In this document: one piece after another, positions 44,411 to 53,266 of the stretch | How positions within the stretch are numbered: position 1 is the stretch's first letter | Layout: the number at the start of each line of letters is the position of its first letter | Origin: Streptomyces sedi | Lineage (GTDB): Bacteria; Actinomycetota; Actinomycetes; Streptomycetales; Streptomycetaceae | DNA length: 64,000 bases | Direction of reading: 5' to 3' | Assembly: GCF_006335015.1 (NCBI RefSeq) | Contig: NZ_VDGT01000013.1 | Span: forward strand, 62,001 to 126,000 | Translations under genes and position numbers: made by a program | The notes under the pieces: generated by a model | The model's input: the letters and a program-made list of their open reading frames with translations, nothing else | What the model was told of the DNA's origin: nothing | The model's database searches: none

Positions 44411-45736
44411 ATGGATCACACGCAGCAGGCGATGGCCAGGCTCACCTCTGCCGGGGTCGGGTGCGTCGCCCTGACCTGGGTGGACAACGCCGGAATCACC
44501 CGGGTCAAGACCGTGCCGACCGCGCGGCTGAAGGACGCCGTGCGGAACGGGGTCGGCATGTCGCCCGTCTTCGATGTCTATCTGGTCGACGACTCGATGA
44601 CCGAGAGCCCCGCGGTCGGCGGCCCCGACGGCGACCTGCGGCTGGTGCCGGACCTGGACCGGTTGACGACGCTGGCCGCGCAGCCGGGGTGGGCGTGGGC
44701 GCCGGTCGACCGGTTCCAGGCCAGCCGCGCGCCGTACCCGGGGTGCCAGCGGAGCTTCGCGCGGCGGCAGGCGGAGGCGGCGTTCGAGGAATTCGGGATC
44801 GAGCTGCTGATGGGGTTCGAGACCGAGTGGGTGGTCGACGCGGGCGCGCGGGGGAGCGGCCCCGCGTACGGGATGGCGCGGGTGGTCGAACTCTCCGACT
44901 ATCTGCGGGAGTTGACCGAGGCGCTGGGCGCGCAGGGGGTGGCGCCGCTCCAGGTGCACCCGGAGTACGCCGTCGGCCAGTTCGAGGTCTCCGTCGCCGC
45001 GGCGGGGCCGGTCGCCGCCGCCGACCTGGCGGTGCTGGTGCGCGAGACGGTGCGCGGGGTCTCCGCGCGCCACGGGCTGCCGGCGTCGTTCGCGCCGATG
45101 GCCGGCGCTGGCGCCGAGGGGCTGGAGGGGCTGGGCAACGGGCGGCATCTGCATCTGAGCCCGTGGCGGGACGGCAAGAACCTGTGCCGGGGCGGCGACG
45201 GCCCGTTCTCCATGACGGCGGAGTGCGAGGCGTTCCTGGGGGGCGTGTTCCGCGAGCTGCCGGCGCTGTTGGCGCTGGGCGCGCCGTCACCGGCGAGCTA
45301 TCTGCGGCTGCGGCCTTCCCGTTGGGCCGGCGCCCACCACTGCTGGGGGTTGGAGAACCGGGAGGCGGCGCTGCGTTTCGTCGCCGGTTCCCCGGACGAC
45401 CTGGGCGGGGCGAACGCGGAGGTCAAGTCGTTCGACGGCGCCGCCAACCCGTATCTGGTGGTGGGCGGGGTGATCGCGGCGGGACTGGCCGGGCTGCGCG
45501 AGGGGTTGACGCTGCCGCCGCCGGTCAGCGGCGACCCGACGGGCCGGCCGGGGCTGCGGCGGCTGCCGGCGGAGCTGCCGGCCGCGATCGAGCACCTGGC
45601 GGAGTCGGCGGTGCTGCGGGAGGCGATGGGGGAGGAACTGCTGGGCGCGGTGCTGGCGGTGCGGCGGGCCGAGGTGGAGCTGTTCGCCTCGGCGACACCC
45701 GAGGAGTTGGTGGAGGCGACCCGTGACCGTTACTGA
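44411..45736 (+). CDS. Glutamine-synthetase-like ligase (GS family, non-GlnA)
   Basis: A 441-residue GS-fold protein: short beta-grasp domain (residues 18-100), then MGFETEWVV, QFEVSVAA, NGRHLHLSPW and NAEVKSFDGAANPYL, matching GS metal- and ATP-site positions. It is not the housekeeping enzyme, as the adenylylation loop and key ammonium-site segments are changed. Such proteins ligate glutamate to amines such as polyamines. The next gene is an amidohydrolase 20 bp downstream; GS plus amidohydrolase together recall the two-domain FluG of fungi. Confidence 0.82.
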   Translation: MDHTQQAMARLTSAGVGCVALTWVDNAGITRVKTVPTARLKDAVRNGVGMSPVFDVYLVDDSMTESPAVGGPDGDLRLVPDLDRLTTLAAQPGWAWAPVDRFQASRAPYPGCQRSFARRQAEAAFEEFGIELLMGFETEWVVDAGARGSGPAYGMARVVELSDYLRELTEALGAQGVAPLQVHPEYAVGQFEVSVAAAGPVAAADLAVLVRETVRGVSARHGLPASFAPMAGAGAEGLEGLGNGRHLHLSPWRDGKNLCRGGDGPFSMTAECEAFLGGVFRELPALLALGAPSPASYLRLRPSRWAGAHHCWGLENREAALRFVAGSPDDLGGANAEVKSFDGAANPYLVVGGVIAAGLAGLREGLTLPPPVSGDPTGRPGLRRLPAELPAAIEHLAESAVLREAMGEELLGAVLAVRRAEVELFASATPEELVEATRDRY

Positions 45737-45774
45737 GGGACCGGTGGAGGCGACCCGTGACCGCTGCTGAGGAC
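45711..45774 (+). repeat. Direct duplication spanning the GS stop and amidohydrolase start
   Basis: GGTGGAGGCGACCCGTGACC occurs at 45711 and again at 45744. The first copy encodes the GS C-terminus; the second supplies the Shine-Dalgarno and GTG of the amidohydrolase gene. Confidence 0.8.
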
Positions 45775-46917
45775 GTGCCGCCGGCCGTTGGGGAGACGTG
45801 GCCCGGGCTGCCGCCGCTGGTCGACCACCACTGCCACGGGCTGCTGCGCGAAGTGCCCACGGACGTGGGGCCGTTCGCGCGGTGGCTGAGCGAGTCGGAC
45901 GCGCCGCCCGCGCCCGGCACCAGCTACTTCGACAGCGCGCTCGGCCTGGCCGTGCGCCGCTGGTGCCCGCCGGCGCTCGGGCTTCCGGCGTACGCGCCCC
46001 CCGAGGCGTATCTCGACGCGCGCCGGGCGCTGGGCGCGGCCGAGGCCGAACGGCTGCTGCTGCGCGCCGCCGGGATCGGCGCCCTGCTGGTCGACGACGG
46101 GCCGCTGCCCGGCGCGCCGCGCACCGGCGCCGAACTGGCCGGCGCCTTCGGCGCGCCCGCGTTCCGCGTCGCCCGGCTCGAACCGCTCGCCGAGGCCGCG
46201 GCCGACGCCGCCGGCCGGGGGACGGACGCCTTCCTCGCCGGCGTCGCCGAACGGATCGCGGGGGCGGCGGCCGGCAGCGTCGCGTTCAAGTCGGTGGCCG
46301 CCTACCGCCACGGCCTGAACCTGGAGCCGGCGGCGCCCAGCCGCGCCGAGCTGTGGACGGCGGCCGAACGATGGCTGCGCACCCGCCCGCCAGGCGGCCG
46401 GCTGGCCGACCCGGTGCTGCTGCGCCATCTGCTCTGGTCGGCGGTCGGGACCGGGCTGCCGCTGCAACTCCACACCGGCTTCGGCGACACCGACCTGCGG
46501 CTGCACCGCGCCGACCCGGCGCTGCTCACCGACTTCGTGCGGGCCGTCGCCCCGACCGGCTGCCCGCTGGTGCTGCTGCACTGCTACCCGTACCACCGGC
46601 AGGCCGCGCACCTGGCGGCCGTCCACCCGCACGTGTACGCGGACCTCGGGCTGACCCTGAGCCACGTCGGCGGGCGGGCGCCGGCGGTGCTGGCGGAGGC
46701 GCTGGAGCTGGCGCCGTTCGGCAAGCTGCTCTTCTCCACCGACGCCTACGGGCTGCCCGAGCTGTATCTGGTGGGGGCGCGGCAGTTCCGCTGGGCGCTG
46801 GCCGAGGCGCTGCGCGGCCCCGGCTGGCCGCGCGGCGACGCCGACCGCGCGGCGGCGCTCCTCGCGGCGGGCAACGCGCGCCGCCTCTACGACCTGCCGG
46901 AACGGGCACAGCGGTAA
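45757..46917 (+). CDS. Amidohydrolase-family protein (FluG N-domain-like)
   Basis: A 386-residue TIM-barrel metal hydrolase: DHHCHG near residue 25 supplies the HxH pair, with HTGFGD, LLHCYPYH and FSTDAYG as later metal or catalytic positions. GTG at 45757; its ribosome-binding site GGTGGAGG lies in a 26-bp duplication of the end of the GS gene. Operonic with the GS-like gene, so it may release or recycle the amine product. The substrate is unknown. Confidence 0.82.
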   Translation: MTAAEDVPPAVGETWPGLPPLVDHHCHGLLREVPTDVGPFARWLSESDAPPAPGTSYFDSALGLAVRRWCPPALGLPAYAPPEAYLDARRALGAAEAERLLLRAAGIGALLVDDGPLPGAPRTGAELAGAFGAPAFRVARLEPLAEAAADAAGRGTDAFLAGVAERIAGAAAGSVAFKSVAAYRHGLNLEPAAPSRAELWTAAERWLRTRPPGGRLADPVLLRHLLWSAVGTGLPLQLHTGFGDTDLRLHRADPALLTDFVRAVAPTGCPLVLLHCYPYHRQAAHLAAVHPHVYADLGLTLSHVGGRAPAVLAEALELAPFGKLLFSTDAYGLPELYLVGARQFRWALAEALRGPGWPRGDADRAAALLAAGNARRLYDLPERAQR

Positions 46918-46937
46918 CGGCGGCAACGGTCCCGCCG

Positions 46938-47042
46938 ACGCGCAGCGGCGGTGCCCGCGGACAACAGCGGTGCCCGCGGACGACAGCGGTGCCCGCGGAC
47001 GACAGCGGTGCCCGCGGACAACGGCGGTGCCCGCGGCAACGG
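46938..47042. repeat. Tandem repeat of GCGGTGCCCGCGGACRAC units
   Basis: Five to six units of about 18 bp (GCGGTGCCCGCGGAC plus AAC or GAC) follow the amidohydrolase gene, between it and the convergent ankyrin gene. No gene is seen. A variable-number repeat is likely. Confidence 0.75.
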
Positions 47043-47112
47043 CGAGCGCGTCAGCCCCCGCCGTCACCATCCCCCGCCGTCGTCGTCAGCCCTTCGTGAG
47101 CCCTCGTCGTCG

Positions 47113-47538
47113 TCAGCCCTCGTCGTCCACGCCGAAGAGCCGCAGCAGCTCCGTCCGGCCGAACATCCGCGCCGTGTCGATCGCCGAGGGCTGCCCGGCC
47201 GACGGGTCGGCCCCGGCCGCCAGCAGGGTGCGCACCACCGCCGACTCGTTCTTGAAGACGGCGCCGGCGACCGGCGTCTGCCCCTTGTCGTTGGCCCTGG
47301 CCGCGTCCGCGCCGCGCTCCAGCAGCGCCTCGACGGTCGCGACATGGCCGTGGTACGCCGCCAGCATCAGCAGCGTGTCGCCCCTGTCGTTGCTCAGATT
47401 CACCGGGACGCCGGCGTCCACATAGGCGGCGACGGTGTTCGTGTCCCCGTCCCTGGCCAGGTCGAAGACCTTCGCCGCGAGCTGGAGCACCTCGGGGTCG
47501 TGGGCGGGCTCGTTGCTCTCCGGTGCCGGGCCGGTCAT
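47113..47538 (-). CDS. Ankyrin-repeat protein
   Basis: A 141-residue protein with about three ankyrin repeats (RGDTLLMLAAYHGHVATVEALL; KGQTPVAGAVFKNESAVVRTLLAAG; PSAIDTARMFGRTELLRL). There is no signal peptide, so it is cytosolic and probably mediates protein binding. ATG at 47538 follows GAGGAAG. It is divergent from a sensor kinase 55 bp away, but no functional link is evident. Confidence 0.85.
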   Translation of the reverse strand: MTGPAPESNEPAHDPEVLQLAAKVFDLARDGDTNTVAAYVDAGVPVNLSNDRGDTLLMLAAYHGHVATVEALLERGADAARANDKGQTPVAGAVFKNESAVVRTLLAAGADPSAGQPSAIDTARMFGRTELLRLFGVDDEG

Positions 47539-47593
47539 GGGGTCTTCCTCCTCGATGGTGCTGTTTGGGCACAGCCTACGTACTCTGACTGAC

Positions 47594-48778
47594 ATGCTTG
47601 CCCGTTTGGCGTCGGCGACCCACTGGGACCGCCTGCTGCTGCTCCCGTTCGCCGCGCTGCTGGTGGAGACGGTGATGGTCGGCGTCGCCGCCGCGTCGGC
47701 GCAGGAACGGCTGCTGGAGGCCGTCGTCGGCTGGTTCGCCGTGGCGCTCGGGGTGCTGCTGCTGACCGTGCGGGACACCTGGCCGGTGCAGGTGGCCGTG
47801 CTGGTGCTGCTGCTCGCCATCGCCTACTACTTCATCAGCACGGTGGACGGCCCGACCGCGCTGGCGATCTACATCGTCGCCCTCTACACGGTCGCGCGCG
47901 GCGGCCGGTTGACGGCAGCGATCGCACTGGCCGTCGTCACGATGCTGATCATCACCTGGGGCGAGATCCTCACCGCCGAGGAACGCCATGTGGACAACAT
48001 GGCCATGATGCTCTTCGGCGGCTGGTTCCTCAGCCTGATCGTCCTCGGCCACGCGGTCCGGCTGCGGCACGCGCACCAACGGGAGGCCGAGGCCCGGGTG
48101 CTGGCCGCCGAACGGGAACGCGACCTGCGCGCCCAGCAGTCCGCGACCGCCGAACGGCTGCGGCTGGCCCGCGAGCTGCACGACGTGCTGGGGCACAACA
48201 TCTCGTTGATCAACGTCCGTTCCACCGCCGCGCTGCACCGCGCCGCCAAGCGGCCGGGGGAGACGGAGGAGCTGGTCGGCGCGTTGGAGCTGGTCCGCGA
48301 CACCAGCAAGGAGGCGCTGCGGGAGCTGCGCGCCACGCTCGGCGTGCTGCGCCAGGTCGACGAGGAGGTGCCGGTGGAACCGGCGGCCGGCCTGGAACGC
48401 CTCGGCGAGCTGGTCGACCGCGCCGCCCGCACCGGCCTGGCGACCTCGGTCGAGACCCGTGGAGAGGCGCCGGTGCTGCCGCCGAACATCTCGCTGGCCG
48501 CGTACCGCATCGTGCAGGAGTCGATCACCAACATCACCCGCCACGCGGGCGCGACCCGCGCGCTGGTGCGCGTCGCGTACGAGGCGGACGAGGTGCGGCT
48601 GACCGTCACCGACGACGGGCACGGCGCGGAGCCGGGCGCCGAGGGCAGCGGCATCCTCGGCATGGCGGCGCGCGCCCGCGCGCTGGGCGGCGACCTCACC
48701 GCCGGCAACGGGCCGGACGGCGGCTTCCGCGTGCGGGCCCGACTGCCGCTGGACGCGCCGGAGCCGGCCCCGGCGTGA
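47594..48778 (+). CDS. Sensor histidine kinase, NarL-type (second system)
   Basis: A 394-residue kinase. Five or six hydrophobic segments in residues 13-155 form the membrane sensor. The HisKA_3 box is RLRLARELHDVLGHNISLI with phospho-acceptor His196, followed by HATPase_c motifs (ESITNITRHAG N-box; DDGHG; GILGMAARARALGG). ATG at 47594. It is followed directly by its response regulator; the 3' end overlaps an alternative GTG start of that gene by four bases. Confidence 0.88.
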   Translation: MLARLASATHWDRLLLLPFAALLVETVMVGVAAASAQERLLEAVVGWFAVALGVLLLTVRDTWPVQVAVLVLLLAIAYYFISTVDGPTALAIYIVALYTVARGGRLTAAIALAVVTMLIITWGEILTAEERHVDNMAMMLFGGWFLSLIVLGHAVRLRHAHQREAEARVLAAERERDLRAQQSATAERLRLARELHDVLGHNISLINVRSTAALHRAAKRPGETEELVGALELVRDTSKEALRELRATLGVLRQVDEEVPVEPAAGLERLGELVDRAARTGLATSVETRGEAPVLPPNISLAAYRIVQESITNITRHAGATRALVRVAYEADEVRLTVTDDGHGAEPGAEGSGILGMAARARALGGDLTAGNGPDGGFRVRARLPLDAPEPAPA

Positions 48779-48813
48779 CGCCCCAACGCGCGGCGCGGCC
48801 TACCCTGTTGGCC

Positions 48814-49515
48814 ATGACCGCGACACGCCCCGGAGAACGGAACGGCCGACGAGTGCGGGTCGTTCTCGCGGACGACCAGATGCTGGTGCGGGCCGGGTTC
48901 CGATCGATCCTCTCCGACGAGGACGACATAGAGGTCGTGGGCGAGGCCGCCGACGGGGCCGAGGCGGTCGAACTGGCCGCCAGCCTGCGGCCCGACGTGG
49001 TGCTGATGGACATCCGGATGCCCGGCACGGACGGCCTCGCGGCGACCGAACGGATCGTCGCCGACCCGCGCCTGTCCGAGGTGCGGGTCGTCATCCTCAC
49101 CACGTTCGACGTGGACGACTACGTGTACGGCGCGCTGCGCGCCGGGGCCTCCGGGTTCCTGGTGAAGGACACCGAGCCGATGGAGCTGCTGCGCGCGATC
49201 CGGGTGTGCGCGCGGGGCGACGCGCTGATCTCGCCGACGGTGACCCGCCGGCTGATCGCCGAGTTCGCCGGCCGGGCGCGGCAGCCCGACCCGAGCCCTC
49301 GGCTCAACGCGCTGACCGAGCGGGAACGCGAGGTCATGGGCCTGGTCGGCGCCGGCCTCACCAACGACGAGATCGCCCGCCGGCTGGTGCTCAGCCCCGC
49401 GACGGCGAAGACGCATGTCAGCCGGGTGATGACCAAACTGGGCGTCCGCGACCGTGCCCAACTGGTCATCCTCGCCTACGAGACGGGCATGATCACCCCC
49501 GGCTGGCTGACGTAA
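48814..49515 (+). CDS. Response regulator, NarL/LuxR family (second system)
   Basis: A 233-residue regulator: receiver with D20/D21, phospho-acceptor Asp66 (VVLMDIRMPG), Lys in FLVKDTE, and a LuxR HTH (LTEREREVMGLVGAGLTNDEIARRL). The ATG at 48814 is preferred because TACCCT lies 8 bp upstream, as in leaderless Streptomyces genes; a GTG at 48775 overlapping the kinase stop is an alternative that would add 13 residues. Partner of the kinase just upstream. Confidence 0.88.
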   Translation: MTATRPGERNGRRVRVVLADDQMLVRAGFRSILSDEDDIEVVGEAADGAEAVELAASLRPDVVLMDIRMPGTDGLAATERIVADPRLSEVRVVILTTFDVDDYVYGALRAGASGFLVKDTEPMELLRAIRVCARGDALISPTVTRRLIAEFAGRARQPDPSPRLNALTEREREVMGLVGAGLTNDEIARRLVLSPATAKTHVSRVMTKLGVRDRAQLVILAYETGMITPGWLT

Positions 49516-49589
49516 CCCCTGCCGGGGCATGGGGCCAGGCGACTACTGACCTTGCCGGTCCGGGCGGGGTGTCGTCCTCGGCCCGGTGG

Positions 49590-49860
49590 TCGGTTGCTCG
49601 CGCAGTTCCCCGCGCCCCTGGTTGTGGTGGGCGTGGTCGGTCAGGTGTGGGTTCACGCTCGGCAGGTGACGGCCTGCTTGGGGGCGCGGGGAACTGCGCG
49701 AATGCTGGGTGGCGGGGGTTGGTCGACTATTCACGTGCGTGGCTTGGGTGGGTTGTCGGCGTGAGCCCGGCGTTGGGTTGCTCGCGCAGTTCCCCGCGCC
49801 CCTGCACTGCCGTGGGCGGCCTGTTTGGGGGCGCGGGGAACTGCGCGGTGCATCCGTGGC
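49590..49860. repeat. Repeat family R cluster, two units of about 190 bp
   Basis: CGCGCAGTTCCCCGCGCCCC occurs near 49597 and 49784, each followed after about 50-80 bp by GGGGCGCGGGGAACTGCGCG (near 49681 and 49828). Words such as GGGTGGGTTGTCGG are shared with the cluster at 61.0-61.6 kb. This occupies most of the 585-bp gap from 49516 to 50100; no gene is seen there. Confidence 0.82.
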
Positions 49861-50100
49861 GGGGCGAGGACGACTACGGTGCGGCACCGGCAAGGTGGGT
49901 TGTCGGGCGCGGCCACGCGCAACCCGTGGGGTACGGGCGGGAGGCCGGATGCCACCCGCGCGGTAGGGCCGGTGTCCTCCGGGGGGCGACGCGGGGGAGG
50001 TGACCGTGGGCCCACCGTTGTCGTGTGACACCGAGGACCAGTCAACGCCACCGCCCGCCGGTCATCCGGGGGGCCGCCGTCGCGCGGGGGGAGGGCCGCC

Positions 50101-50835
50101 GTGGAGCCGCTCGCCGTCTTTCTGTTGGGCTGTTTCGCGGTCGGCTACTTCGTGGTCGGCGGCGCGGGGCTGGGGTTGGGCACGCTGCTGCCGCTGCTGG
50201 CCGGGAACGCGGCCGAGCGCGTCGCGCTGCGACGCGCGACCGCGCCGTTGACCCGGCTGGCGGCGCTGTGGCTGCTCGCAACGGGCAGTGCGTTGGCGGC
50301 CTGCTTTCCGTCCGTCGTGGGGGAGCTGGACGGAGTGTGGCCGACCCTCGGTCCGCTGGTGGGCGGCCTGCTGCTGCGCGCCTGGGGGCTGCGTACGCCT
50401 CCGGGCGCGGGGCGGCTGGCCGTCCGGCGGGATGTCGCACTGGTCGCCGGGAGCTGGCTGGCCGTCGTCGGGTGGGGCTGGTCGCTGGCCTCGCTGGTCG
50501 ACGGCGGGGGAAGTCGGCCGGCCGGCCCGGCGACCGGGTTGTTCAGTGCGGCGCTGCTGGCCTGTCTGCTGCTGGCGCACGGCGTCGGCTTCGCCGCGCT
50601 GCGCGCGACGGGCGCGCCGTTCCAACGCGCGCGGCAGCTGGTCGGGCCGCGTGGCGCCTGGCCCTCGGTCGCGTTGACCTCGGTCACGGTGGCGGTGCCG
50701 CCGCTGCTGGCCGGCTCGCAGCTGCCGTTGGGCGGCCGGGCCGCGCCGCTGGGGGTGCTGGCCTGGCTGGTGCCCGCGCTGCTGCTGGGCCTGCTGGTGC
50801 TGACCGCGCTGCAACTGCGCCACTGGCGCCGTTGA
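50101..50835 (+). CDS. CydB-like polytopic membrane protein
   Basis: A 244-residue protein with about seven hydrophobic helices. The N-terminal segment (LLGCFAVGYFVVGGAGLGLGTLLPLL) resembles the first helix of cytochrome bd oxidase subunit II (CydB), and RNGQ/WL patterns between helices fit loosely. No CydA gene is adjacent and the protein is shorter than CydB, so it is probably not a functional oxidase subunit. GTG at 50101 follows GGGGGAGGG. The function is unknown. Confidence 0.6.
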   Translation: MEPLAVFLLGCFAVGYFVVGGAGLGLGTLLPLLAGNAAERVALRRATAPLTRLAALWLLATGSALAACFPSVVGELDGVWPTLGPLVGGLLLRAWGLRTPPGAGRLAVRRDVALVAGSWLAVVGWGWSLASLVDGGGSRPAGPATGLFSAALLACLLLAHGVGFAALRATGAPFQRARQLVGPRGAWPSVALTSVTVAVPPLLAGSQLPLGGRAAPLGVLAWLVPALLLGLLVLTALQLRHWRR

Positions 50836-50845
50836 TCCGCGCGCC

Positions 50846-50863
50846 GGCGCCGGAGCCGGCGCC
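50846..50863. terminator. Hairpin after the CydB-like gene
   Basis: GGCGCCGG-AG-CCGGCGCC is an 18-bp near-perfect palindrome 10 bp after the stop codon at 50835. Confidence 0.5.
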
Positions 50864-51016
50864 CAGCGCCTGGCGCACGCCGCGCACGCCGCGCGGAATG
50901 CGCGGCCCGCGCGGCCCGCGTACGACCGCCACCACCGCCGGGCGGCGACCGTCGTCCGCGTGCCAGGGCCCGACGCGTGGTCGGGCCGACGACCGCAGGA
51001 GAGAGGGTCCCAGGCC

Positions 51017-53266
51017 ATGACGTCCACACCGCAGGGCGGAACGCGACCGCCCCGTCCCGAGGCCCCGCGGGGCCGGGGCAGCGTCTTCGCCCGCGTCGCC
51101 GGGTTCTCGTTCCGCCACCGGGCCGCCGCCGTCGGGCTGTGGCTGCTGGTGCTGGTCGGGGTCTGGGTGCTGGCCTCGGCCGTGGGCGACGACTACCGCG
51201 AGGACTACTCGCTGCCGGGCACCGACTCGCAGCGCGCGGTGGAGCTGCTGGAGGCGCACGGCTCCGACCAGGGCGGCGACTCCGTCTCGATCGTGCTCCA
51301 CGACGAGGAGGGGATCGAACGGGCGGAGGTCCGCGAGCGCGTCGAGCCGATGCTGACCGAGGTCGGGGCGTTGCCGCAGGTCACCGGCGTGGTCAGCGTC
51401 TACGAGCAGCCGGGTGCGGTCGCCGGGGACGGCACCGTCGGCTATGCGACGGTCGGCCTGGTCGAGGCGTCGGAGCAGATCGAGGCCGAGGACGTCGAGG
51501 AGATCGTCGAGACCGCGAAGGCCGCGGCCGGCGACGGGCTGGGGGTCGAGGTCGGCGGGGACGCCACCCGCAAGCTGGCCGAGGGGGAGGGCGGCGCCGC
51601 CGAGGGCATCGGCATCCTGGCCGCGCTGGTCATTCTCGTCTTCATGTTCGGCTCGGTGCTGGCGGCCGGGCTGCCGGTGATCACCGCGCTGTTCGCGGTC
51701 GGTTCGACGCTGGGCGCGATCGTGTTGGCCTCGCACCTGTTCACGGTCGCCGACTACACCGTCTACGTGATGATGCTCGTCGGCCTCGGCGTGGGCATCG
51801 ACTACGCGCTGTTGATCTTCACGCGGTACCGGGCCGAGCTGGTCGCCGGGTCCTCGCCGGAACGGGCGACGGTCTCCGCGCTGGACGCGGCGGGGCGGAC
51901 GGTGTTCTTCGCCGGCTGCACGGTGATCGTGGCGCTGCTGGGGCTGGTGGCGCTGGGGCTCGGCTCGCTCCAGGGCGTCGCGTTCTCCGTGGCGTTGACG
52001 GTGCTGGCCACGATGCTGGCCTCGTTGACGCTGCTGCCGGCGCTGCTGGGGTTGTTCGGGAAGCGTTTCGCGCGGCACTTCACGGCGCGCGCCGCGAAGC
52101 GCGCCGCGCGCGGCCGGCCCGCGCCGGGCGCCGCCTGGCGGCGGCTGGGCGCGGCGGTGCAGCGCCGGCCGCTGGCGGCGCTGGCGGTGGCGGTGGTCGC
52201 GCTGGGCGCGCTGGCCGCGCCGGCGCTCAACCTGCGGATGGGCATGGCGGACGCGGGCAACGACCCGGTGGGCTCGACGAGTCGGGAGGCGTACGACCTG
52301 CTGTCGGAAGGGTTCGGTCCCGGCTTCAACGGGCCGCTGGTCGTGATCACCGACGGCGGTGAGGGCGGCGCCGAGGCGGCGGCCGGCGTGGCCGCCGAGC
52401 GGCTCGCCGACGTCGAGGGCGTCGCGGGGGTGACGCCGCCGGCGCCGACGGGGGACGGCGCCGTCGCGACGCTGGTGCTCTTCCCCGAGACGTCGCCGCA
52501 GGACGTGGCGACCTCCGACCTGGTCCACGCGCTGCGCGAGGACGTGCTGCCCGGTATCGAGGGGGAGACCGGCGCGGAGTACCTGGTGGGCGGCGCGACC
52601 GCCGCCACCATGGACTACTCGGAGAAGGTCGCCGAGCGGATGCCGCTCTTCGTGGCGATCGTCGTCGGGGTCTCGGTGCTGCTGCTGATGGCGGTCTTCC
52701 GTTCGGTGTGGATCCCGTTGAAGGCGGCGCTGCTGAACCTGCTGAGCATCGGCGCCGCGCTGGGCGCGATGACGCTGGTCTTCCAGGAGGGGTGGTTCGG
52801 CGTCGAGCCGGGGCCGATCGAGGCGTTCCTGCCGGTGATGATCTTCGCGATCGTCTTCGGGCTCTCCATGGACTACGAGATCTTCCTGGTCGCGCGGATG
52901 CACGAGGAGTGGGAACGCCACGGCGACCACCGGCTCGCGGTCCGCGAGGGGTTGGCCCACACGGGGGCGGTGATCAGCGCGGCCGGGGCGATCATGGTGG
53001 CCGTCTTCGGCGCGTTCATTCTCAGCCCCGACCGGATGCTCCAGCAGATGGGGTTCGGGATGGCGGTGGCGATCCTGGTGGACGCCGTGATCATCCGCTG
53101 CCTGATCGTTCCCGCGGCGATGCAGCTGCTCGGGCGGCACGCCTGGTGGCTGCCGGCGCCACTCGCCCGGCTGCTGCCGGCGGTGGAGCTGGAGCGCCAC
53201 GACGCGCCTTCCCCGGATCGGGCTTCGCCCGAGGCGGACCGGGCGGCATCGGGGTCCCCGCGCTGA
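51017..53266 (+). CDS. MMPL-family RND transporter
   Basis: A 749-residue membrane protein with two MMPL halves. Helices cluster near residues 35-55, 195-370 and 535-700, with GLGVGIDYALLIFTRYR in the first half and FGLSMDYEIFLVARMHEEW in the second; both carry the Asp-Tyr pair used for proton coupling. Large periplasmic loops lie at about 60-190 and 400-530. Such proteins export lipids, siderophores or drugs. ATG at 51017 follows AGGAGAGAGG. The last 176 bp are overlapped by the convergent APH gene. Confidence 0.9.
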   Translation: MTSTPQGGTRPPRPEAPRGRGSVFARVAGFSFRHRAAAVGLWLLVLVGVWVLASAVGDDYREDYSLPGTDSQRAVELLEAHGSDQGGDSVSIVLHDEEGIERAEVRERVEPMLTEVGALPQVTGVVSVYEQPGAVAGDGTVGYATVGLVEASEQIEAEDVEEIVETAKAAAGDGLGVEVGGDATRKLAEGEGGAAEGIGILAALVILVFMFGSVLAAGLPVITALFAVGSTLGAIVLASHLFTVADYTVYVMMLVGLGVGIDYALLIFTRYRAELVAGSSPERATVSALDAAGRTVFFAGCTVIVALLGLVALGLGSLQGVAFSVALTVLATMLASLTLLPALLGLFGKRFARHFTARAAKRAARGRPAPGAAWRRLGAAVQRRPLAALAVAVVALGALAAPALNLRMGMADAGNDPVGSTSREAYDLLSEGFGPGFNGPLVVITDGGEGGAEAAAGVAAERLADVEGVAGVTPPAPTGDGAVATLVLFPETSPQDVATSDLVHALREDVLPGIEGETGAEYLVGGATAATMDYSEKVAERMPLFVAIVVGVSVLLLMAVFRSVWIPLKAALLNLLSIGAALGAMTLVFQEGWFGVEPGPIEAFLPVMIFAIVFGLSMDYEIFLVARMHEEWERHGDHRLAVREGLAHTGAVISAAGAIMVAVFGAFILSPDRMLQQMGFGMAVAILVDAVIIRCLIVPAAMQLLGRHAWWLPAPLARLLPAVELERHDAPSPDRASPEADRAASGSPR

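Noticed and set aside
44383..45726. 447-codon plus frame parallel to the GS-like gene
   Set aside because: Wrong frame of the GS-like gene; the GS frame has all motifs.
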